Shown here in pieces: positions 57,061 through 64,000 of a stretch of DNA of 64,000 nucleotides (positions within the stretch are counted from its first letter, which is position 1; each line of letters begins with the position of its first letter). The DNA is taken from positions 1 through 64,000 of the forward strand of contig VTPC01007531.1 in assembly GCA_011009095.1 (NCBI GenBank), given 5' to 3'. A program made the translations under genes and the position numbers. The notes beneath the pieces were generated by a model. The model had not been told where the DNA came from, did no database searches, and worked only from the letters and a program-made list of their open reading frames with translations. Source of the DNA: Ignelater luminosus (taxonomy: Eukaryota > Arthropoda > Insecta > Coleoptera > Elateridae).

Positions 57061-57960
57061 AGTAAAATTAAAGTTCAACTTTTTAATAACTTGATTGACG
57101 ATTAGGTAGTCCTAACGAAGGAATCGTGTCGCTCGCTTTTAAGCACGCAGGATTGCTGAAAACATACGGTTAACATAAAATTCTCCGACGCAAAGGTTCA
57201 AGTACTAACTTCTTGAAAGAAAGCAATTACATTGTTTATTATAAATTTATTAATTTGATGTTAATGCAAAAATCTACAAAATCAAATTTCTAACTCTAGA
57301 CTAAATAATATATTTGATCAACAAAGTTCTCGATATTAGTAGTCGAACTCCTGAAAAAGCCCCGATTTACTCAAGTTTTAGTGTGGACTCGACGATTTGG
57401 TAATCCCAACAAAGGAATTGCGTCACTAGCTTTCAAGCACACAAAATCGCTTAAAGCATAATCATAATATTTAAGTTGTTATCCAAAATCCTTAAAAGAA
57501 AGCAATTATTGTTTAAATGTTTATTATAAATCAACAATTTTTATTTGCCAAAAATGCTACTGTAAGTCATCCCACTAACTCGATGATAATGCAAAGATTT
57601 CCAAAAATTTCTATCTTTAGACCAAATAGTATGTCATGTTAATCCGCAAGATGTTAGTCACAAAGTTCACGGAGGGGCCCAGATTCTTTCTCACATTTCC
57701 GTATTTGGAACTCTAACAAAGGAATTACGTCATGTACCATTTAAGTACAAAAAATCACTCAGAACGTAAGGTTTAATTTAGAGTGGGACGCATTAAAATT
57801 TTCCGACGCAAGCCAATAATTTTTAATAACCAAAGACTACTGGCGTATGTCATTCCACCAACTCGATCGTAATCCACACGTTTCTAAAATTAAATTTCTA
57901 GCCTAAGCTCTACGATATTTTTTAGCTTGCCAACAATATCATTAGAAATCTCAAATTTAC
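57060..57960. repeat. three-copy tandem repeat, period ~300 bases
   Basis: The landmark word (ggtagtcctaacgaaggaat, ggtaatcccaacaaaggaat, ggaactctaacaaaggaat) occurs at about 57104, 57399 and 57706. Each is followed in order by gcgtca..tttaagcaca, aaatcgctnaaa, a ccgacgcaa or aaagaaagcaatta segment, and aactcgatgataatgcaaa. Copies are well diverged with indels. No coding frame lies inside. Confidence 0.75.
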
Positions 57961-59340
57961 CATCAGTCAAAGATCTACACAAGAAATTCAGAAACTGAAG
58001 CAAGACAAAATTTAGCAATTTTGATACCACACTGATGCCTTTCTTGCTAACTTCAGTAGTGTTGTACCCATGGATTCAATGATACTATTTACAAGTTAAA
58101 CTAAACTAATTTTTAAAAATATTGCACGGTATTCACCTTACACAAAGACAGTATAGAGACGAAAAGGTCTGCGTCATTTTTCTGTCGGACCACCGCTCCT
58201 CATGGTTGCTTCTTGATCGGTTGCTTTTTGGTTTTTGTTCGCTGTCTTTATTTTGTCTCGAAAGATCACGACCGGTAATGTAAGTTTCTTCTATGCAGAC
58301 TACGGTAGACAACGGTTCACCAAGCCTCTACTAGTCTATTCTTTGAAGATTGGCTTTACATTGATTGGCAGATAGATTTTCATTAATCAGCGTGCCAAAG
58401 AGTCAAAAAAGACCTTCTTCGAACATAGAGCCTGAAGACTACTCACCCAATCTTGATGGTCCTTCTGTCTTCTCTTCCTTCGTAGAAGAAGGGAGACTCA
58501 GTCGAGAAAATTCTCTGAACCACAAAATCAAGAAATTTGAACAGAAAAACTGTTTTTGGGGATACTTTGTCATTGTTTTGAGCTGATCACAAATGAGTTG
58601 AGTATCATTTTTAAAACTAGACAAAAAGAACTGTAGAGTAAGAACAAACAAAAGTAAGGGGGATGAAACTTGGTATGTATGGAGTGTTTCTATGAGATTC
58701 ACTGTAGTAAACTCAAGTAAATGGTTTTGTTTGAATTAAATTGTCTTTCTTTGATTTCTCAATATTTCATTTCGTTTTTTGTATTTTTCTACGTGTTATC
58801 TTTGCTAAGTGACGTTTTCTACATTATTCGCAACTTTGTTTAGAAATATCTATTATTACAAAAGCTGAAAAGAAAAACCAACTTTCTACTCTCGGTACCC
58901 AGCTTATGTGCACCGCACAGAGAGGCCAAACATACAAAACTGATTCCTAACATGTCGGGAATTTCGTGTCACGTTTTCAAGCAATTATGACAAACAACAA
59001 CAGTTTGTTGTTATCTAGACAGCAGAGGTAGGTCCATAGCTGTCCCAGTGAATGTGAGCTTCAACATGTTTGTCATTCTCGCATGTTTCAGACTGTCTTT
59101 GTTTTAATTTGTTTAGGATTCTGGAAGTACCCTTGCGTTAGGAACTGGTTTAAGTTATCAACGGTTATCAAGAAACTTTGTTGACTCGCGCCCACCTCCG
59201 GCCTTTGAATGGGCCTGCTGGCACGTTTTATTTTCTGTTAGCCTTAAAATAATTTTTGAAATTATTTTAGTAATATTATTTGTTATATTAAATTTTTAAT
59301 TCTTCTACTTCTTTCGTATGTTTCAAAATAAAAAACGCAA
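57961..59340. other. intergenic, nothing recognised
   Basis: Frames at 58365-58702 overlap on both strands and have no recognisable domain. No other element seen. Confidence 0.4.
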
Positions 59341-59344
59341 ATTC

Positions 59345-59570
59345 CGAGATAAAACAACAAAATTCAGACATGAAATATTTATTCAAGATTTGTCTTGGTT
59401 TCTATAATAAAAAAAAAATGTTATATAGTCGTAGATGCCTTAAAAGAATTCTTTTGTCTTTTACTTAAGCAAATATTCATTAATATTATGTTACTATCTT
59501 GTTACTTGAATATTTTATATGGAATTTATATAATTCCTAATATCTAAGCGTAACCTACATTCTGAACGCA
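59345..59570 (+). repeat. upstream flank duplicated at the window's right end
   Basis: Sequence from aaacaacaaaattcagacat through atatctaagcgtaacctacat recurs at 63797-64000 with scattered differences. It ends about 40 bases before the IR start codon at 59603. Confidence 0.9.
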
Positions 59571-59602
59571 ATGACAGTAAAACTACCAAGAAGGCAGCTA
59601 CA

Positions 59603-61348
59603 ATGAGAAATTATTACGCAACTATCATTACAATTATATTTTTCAATAGCTTGTTAGTATTAATCGTGCATTCTACAAAAACAACAAACAATCAACTCAA
59701 AGACTGTTTACTCTGTCTTATTCAAAAATTACTGTTACCAGATGAAACACTGCAATTTATTTATGAAGATTACAATGAGAATTATCTATCGTTAATGGCC
59801 ATAAACCATCCACGTCTTATTATCAATATTAGCAAACCTATTTACAGATCGTTAAATTGCTTCTATACTTATCTAATTTATATTGATAACTGCAAGTGCT
59901 TAAATGCTACACTATCTAAACTAAAGACATCTAGCATCTGGCATAGTAGTAACAGCCCTCGTGGAAAATTCTTCCTAATATTTAACACCTGCAATATTAA
60001 CTCAATATTAGAAATATTTTTGTTTTACAGTATAACCAACGTAACTTTATTAGCAGAAAAACATTCTGATCATAACAATTCTAAAATGGTTACTGTCATG
60101 AATTTAGACCAGAATGTGAAACACAGCAAATATGTTTCTTTTGACAATGTAATTAAGATGCCAAAACTACATGAAATGACAATGATAATGCACCTTCCAA
60201 TTAATCTTACCACAAATCAAGAAACTTACGTTCAAGCTGTATATGGTACGATGTACGAAAACCTAAAGATAATTGGGAAAACTCTGAAAACTGATGTATC
60301 TTATACTTCTGTTGACGACCTGACATACAATTTCGATAACCTCAATGTCTGCATATACGCTGTCGTATTTAGGGAACTACAAATCTACGAAAATTACGAT
60401 GTAACCCAAACCTTTTTCACTGATAGTGTTACATGGGCTATTCCAAAAATTATAAAAAAAAATAATATCGAGTCGTTTGTATCAATCTTTGGATGGAAAG
60501 CTGGAATCACAGTGCTAGTTATCATTGGGACAATAACTGTGACTTGTTGTCTCTTTGCAAACATGCTAAATGAGCATATTGCGTTTAAAAGCTTTCAAAG
60601 ATGTTTTTTAAATGTAATACGTTTATTCCTCTTTAATCCATTGAACGTATTACCAATAAAGATTCCTTTACGCTTACTGATTCTATTTTACATATTCGTA
60701 TGCATAGAAATATCTAATTTCTTTCAAGCACACTTAATCAGTGTTTTGACACATCCCAAAACAGAACCAGAAATCCGAACTATTGAGGAACTCTCGGAAT
60801 CTCAATTTTTATTACTAGGAACGAGCAAAACTAAAAACATGATCTTAGAAAGAGTAGATAATTTAGTATACAAGAAAATATACAACAAAATTATTGTAAA
60901 AGACCCTTTTAATATAACTAGGGACCTTATACACGCTGCAAATTCTAGAAACTACGGCGTCATTATGGGAAAGCAAATTTTGCGTCATGTTTTCCCTCAG
61001 TTAGTATCTAAAGTTTATTTATTGGAATACCATTCAGGATTGCAAGAACTAGAACTTAGCTATGCGGTACCAAAAGGGCATTATATTTTGAATACGTTAA
61101 ATAATTTTTGTAGAGGTATAACTGAAGGTGGACTTTACAAGAAGATGTTCAACGATTTTGTGTCAAGAAATAGTAAAAATATTAAATTTGAGAAAGACCC
61201 TGATAAGATTGTCTCTCTTGGTATCCATCATGTAAGAGGATTGTTTTTATGGTGGTTATCAGGATTATTGATTGCATCATCAATGTTTGTAATAGAATTG
61301 TGTATTAATTTATGTTTTAAAATTAGATCTTGGAGGAAATCTGTATAA
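59603..61348 (+). CDS. divergent ionotropic receptor (IR), group B, unusual pore
   Basis: An intact 581-residue IR. The signal peptide is about 1-22. SNSPRGKFFLI is 116-126. S1 is about 190-282. The conserved TTRD is replaced by FREL (257-260), and WAVP becomes WAIP. M1 is about 301-317, ending CCLF and lacking the WW seen in most paralogues. The pore segment is LFLFNPLNVLP (341-351), with no glycine. M2 is about 356-372, then NFFQAHLISVLTHPK (372-386). S2 carries VPKGHYILNTLN, where the usual Arg of RKGHY is Pro. M3 is about 545-567, with a basic tail (KIRSWRKSV). Several otherwise conserved residues differ, so this receptor may have altered gating or conduction. The frame is intact and nothing suggests a pseudogene. 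Confidence 0.95.
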   Translation: MRNYYATIITIIFFNSLLVLIVHSTKTTNNQLKDCLLCLIQKLLLPDETLQFIYEDYNENYLSLMAINHPRLIINISKPIYRSLNCFYTYLIYIDNCKCLNATLSKLKTSSIWHSSNSPRGKFFLIFNTCNINSILEIFLFYSITNVTLLAEKHSDHNNSKMVTVMNLDQNVKHSKYVSFDNVIKMPKLHEMTMIMHLPINLTTNQETYVQAVYGTMYENLKIIGKTLKTDVSYTSVDDLTYNFDNLNVCIYAVVFRELQIYENYDVTQTFFTDSVTWAIPKIIKKNNIESFVSIFGWKAGITVLVIIGTITVTCCLFANMLNEHIAFKSFQRCFLNVIRLFLFNPLNVLPIKIPLRLLILFYIFVCIEISNFFQAHLISVLTHPKTEPEIRTIEELSESQFLLLGTSKTKNMILERVDNLVYKKIYNKIIVKDPFNITRDLIHAANSRNYGVIMGKQILRHVFPQLVSKVYLLEYHSGLQELELSYAVPKGHYILNTLNNFCRGITEGGLYKKMFNDFVSRNSKNIKFEKDPDKIVSLGIHHVRGLFLWWLSGLLIASSMFVIELCINLCFKIRSWRKSV

Positions 61349-62599
61349 CCGTAGTGCATTAAAAATTGCTTTCTTGTCTAATGTAGCTTCATTTTTCTTT
61401 TCTTTTTGGGAATCTTGCCATTATTTAGTAAGTGATTAGTAATGCCAGAAATTAGAGGAGTATTGCTTTTGAGCAGAAACCCATCCAATACTTTGTTTTG
61501 AACATAATTAGCAACTTGTTAAATAAATTATAATTTTAAAAATGATAAACGCCCTTTGTACAGGACTGTTTTAACCTTAAGCACTATAATTTAGTTTAGC
61601 TGAGCTCTGCTATAGTCAGGATTTTGTTGGCTTCATTATAAATGCCACAGCTCTTAGGCCTTTTTTTGAAAAACATCTTTAAGTTTTTTAACCGCAACTC
61701 TTTGTGTCAGGAACTTCACAACGGCTCTTTTTCTGTACTATTTCTTCAGCTATTTTACACGGCAGCTCAAAGATTAAGGAAGCGGTATCGCCTAAAGGCT
61801 TAAGCTACTAGATTACCACCGACTCTGAAGAAGCGAAAACGGTAATCATCAGATCTTACTATATAATAAGCATAGTAAAAGAAATATAGATGAGTGTTTT
61901 AATATTAACAGTTCAATAAATGATTAAGTAAACCAACATCACAAATTTTATTTTACCTTACTGATTACATTCTAACTGTCACATTTAGTCAGAATATTTT
62001 TTACTATGCCCATACTGCTTGCTATTTAAAGGCTTTATATATAAATCTTAGACATAATACAATCGTTTTGGTTTTAGACCCGTCCCGTAGTTACAGCGAA
62101 TTCAATATTTAACAACAACAAACAGTAGTGATCTAATAATAAGGTCGATTCTATAATTCTTAACGCTAATGCATGCATTGATTAACAAATATAAAGCATG
62201 CATAATTATAAAGTAGTTGCGATTTGGTAGCAGAGCACCTGGTGGGAATCCATCTGTTTGTTGCCTACAGAGCTCACGGATGTCAGTCCAAATTTGAGAA
62301 TCCGGGTACAGATTTTCGTCAGAGTTCATACGAGCAGACGACAGTCAGTCAACCTGCAACAAGACAATATAAGTATACCTCGTGATACCAGTCAGATGGC
62401 GACGTAGGAGCGAGAGACGGATTTAAGATCCCATGACCATCATCGAGCTAGAAAGGAGAAATGTAGCCCCTCTGTCTTCTACGCCAAACCATCCGACTGT
62501 ACTCATTGTGGATAGTAACGCTGCTCTTTATGACATCTTGCACCAAGATGGTGCTTTCTTTGGGCCAGATGCCCCTTGCGTCCATAATCAATTGCAGAA
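61349..62599. other. intergenic; probable 3' end of R2-like relic
   Basis: No gene recognised. The part from about 62100 to 62600 probably belongs to the retrotransposon relic that follows (its 3' end on the minus strand), but its boundary cannot be fixed by eye. Confidence 0.4.
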
Positions 62600-63450
62600 T
62601 TAAAATGTTGGTGCCAGGGCAACCAAAAAAGGTGGAGTGGAATAGCAGTTGGTTTTTTGTATTAAAAGCGGCTTCCAATGAAAACCGACGTCGTATAGTA
62701 TGAATTGTCTATCTTTCTTGAAGAGTAGATCCGGTTTCTTCCTAACGCCGTCGGCGCTCCAAATGTTGGGTTTCACCTCGACTGTCTAATTACACTTTCT
62801 GGCTGACTCTGCAACGCGCTTGACGACAAAGTCGTGCCTTCTCACCCTCGGCCAGTGCATCACCGGACAGCCCTGTAGTATGTACATGAGATAGTGATTC
62901 AACTGGGTTACATCCAGCTCGGCATTTGCCCAATTATAGGGAGTGCCAACAGCTAGAGCTGGCCGATGAGGAGGAGCTTTGACGCAAGCCATTGCCAGAA
63001 GTGGTCTGTTGTAGGCACTCTGACCAGAAGCGACGAATCTCAGCTGACCATACCTGAGAAAAAGAGATTCAAATTTAGTAAGTAACTTTGTTTCCCATGG
63101 AAACGCGAAGGTCTGTTCTAAAGCAGCGCAATGTAGTATATTGGCCAAGTTGTTTAGCCTTTGAAGAAAAACGGTCATACATGTAATCCCCAATCTCCCT
63201 TTCCTAATTGTAGTATGGATATACGCATTGGAAACTGTGAGGGGTAGATCTAGGATCTTTTTCACCGTGTCTCTGATAAGTTTATCTGATGGCGAGGTTC
63301 TGGAATCCAGAAATTATTTGGGAGATGACATACTGATGTAGCACAATCATTTTTTGAAAAGGCTTTAGTGGTGCGGCCTCGAGACAAGAATGCAAGGTGC
63401 GAACGAACTCGCAAGATGGCCGAAACATGCCGCACCATCCATAGAAACAA
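62600..63450 (-). pseudogene. R2-like non-LTR retrotransposon relic (C-terminal part)
   Basis: On the minus strand, in order: a post-reverse-transcriptase stretch LKPFQKMIVLHQYVISQ in one frame, and after a frameshift near 63265 KKILDLPLTVSNAYIHTTIR and GRLGI. A zinc-knuckle-like region follows, YILQGCPVMHWPRVRRHDFV. Then comes an in-frame TAG (62786-62788), and then KPNIWSADGVRKKPDLLFKK with FILYDVGF. The KPDL...DV pattern is that of the restriction-like endonuclease which follows the CCHC knuckle in R2-type elements. Only the C-terminal third remains, as expected of a 5'-truncated insertion. The knuckle itself looks partly degraded (Tyr where His is usual in HILQxC). Confidence 0.7.
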
Positions 63451-63694
63451 CCTAGATATTGGAATTGTTCTTCTGTTATAATTGTGCGAACAGCCTGTCC
63501 AGCTATAAAGAATTATTTCCGTTTGGTATCAATAAATAATTTTTTCTGTTTTGGGAGGACTGAGGCAGAAAGTGAAAAGTCAGTACGATAGTTATCGTCA
63601 GGCTGAAAAGAGGGCTGTTCTGTCGGAGTGGTAGAAAGGATCGTAGGTGTAAATTCAATCTTATGTGAAGTTATATTACCCTGTATATGTACAA

Positions 63695-63800
63695 ATACAT
63701 TTCTTTTGGCGATCCCATAATATGGGATTCTAACAATTCTTCGATGGTTCGAATTTGTGGTTGTTTTGGGATGTGTCAAAATACTGATTCTGATCAAACA
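63695..63800 (-). pseudogene. IR fragment, group B (M2 end to S2)
   Basis: The minus strand reads LIRISILTHPKT, then after a one-base shift QPQIRTIEELLESHIMGSPKEM. This matches LISVLTHPKT and EPEIRTIEELSES of the gene at 59603-61348. The rest is lost. It abuts the duplicated upstream flank (63797 onward), which runs in the opposite orientation. Confidence 0.85.
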
Positions 63801-64000
63801 ACAAAATTCTGACATGAAATATTTATCCAAGGTTTGTTCTGGTTTCTATAATAAAAACAATGTTATAGTCGTAGACGTCTTAAAATGATTTTTTTGTCTT
63901 TTACTTAAGCAAATATGCATTGTAATTATGCTAGTACCTTATTACCTAAATATTTTATGTGGATTTTATACAATTCCTAATATCTAAGCGTAACCTACAT
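63797..64000 (+). repeat. copy of an IR upstream flank; gene expected beyond edge
   Basis: Matches 59345-59560 base by base with few differences, up to the last word of the window (atatctaagcgtaacctacat). In the first copy the ATG of a group B IR follows about 43 bases after this word, so a start codon is expected near 64043. Confidence 0.85.

Noticed and set aside
1-64000. CRISPR arrays, bacterial operons, ribosomal or transfer RNA genes
   Set aside because: None seen. The gene structure and transposons are those of an insect nuclear genome, and no tRNA cloverleaf or rRNA sequence was recognised by eye.

Overview
This is an AT-rich insect genomic window dominated by a cluster of divergent ionotropic receptor (IR) genes, the chemosensory branch of the ionotropic glutamate receptors. 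Each gene has a single-exon coding region of about 540-590 codons. Each carries a signal peptide, a short N-terminal domain, a split ligand-binding domain (S1/S2), three membrane segments and a re-entrant pore loop. The degenerate iGluR gating motif reads FQGKLFSxLTxP or FQANLxxDLTxP. Single-exon lineage-specific IR expansions and mariner, Tc1-like and R2-like elements fit an insect such as a beetle or cockroach/termite. I cannot fix the order or species.

Layout. Nine IR genes have intact frames: 1955-3694 (-), 24799-26532 (+), 30269-32005 (-), 37115-38884 (+), 42591-44285 (-), 44946-46670 (-), 49498-51120 (-), 55159-56868 (+) and 59603-61348 (+). One more (7406-9160, -) is intact except for a single in-frame UGA. 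Another (18716-19425, +) is cut by a 400-base assembly gap. I also found four decayed IR fragments (11.5, 13.8, 34.3 and 63.7 kb) and one ghost locus (41.8-42.3 kb) that keeps flanks of an IR gene but no coding sequence. Sequence duplicated from upstream of the 59.6-kb gene ends the window, so another IR gene probably starts about 40 bases past the right edge.

The receptors fall into three groups by eye. Group A is 1955-3694, 18716, 24799, 30269 and, more distantly, 49498. Group B is 42591, 55159 and 59603. Group C is 7406, 37115 and 44946, which share a cysteine-containing insert before S1. In insects, divergent IRs act as tuning subunits in gustatory or other contact-chemosensory neurons together with co-receptors such as IR25a and IR76b. 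Neither co-receptor is in this window, and no ligand can be inferred.

The spaces between genes hold repeats. There is a DDE transposase relic at the left edge, a small element with terminal inverted repeats at 9.7 kb, and two copies of a transposon-derived protein with a CGGQN motif (14.8 and 20 kb). A 1.5-kb dispersed repeat occurs three times. There is a GC-rich degenerate tandem repeat (27.7 kb), a Tc1-like relic (33 kb), a full-length but dead mariner with perfect inverted repeats (39.6-40.9 kb), a three-copy ~300-bp tandem repeat (57 kb) and an R2-like retrotransposon relic (62.6-63.5 kb). The region 14.3-19.4 kb and the region after the gap are near-duplicates meeting exactly at the gap. 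This is either a recent tandem duplication or two haplotypes wrongly placed end to end.
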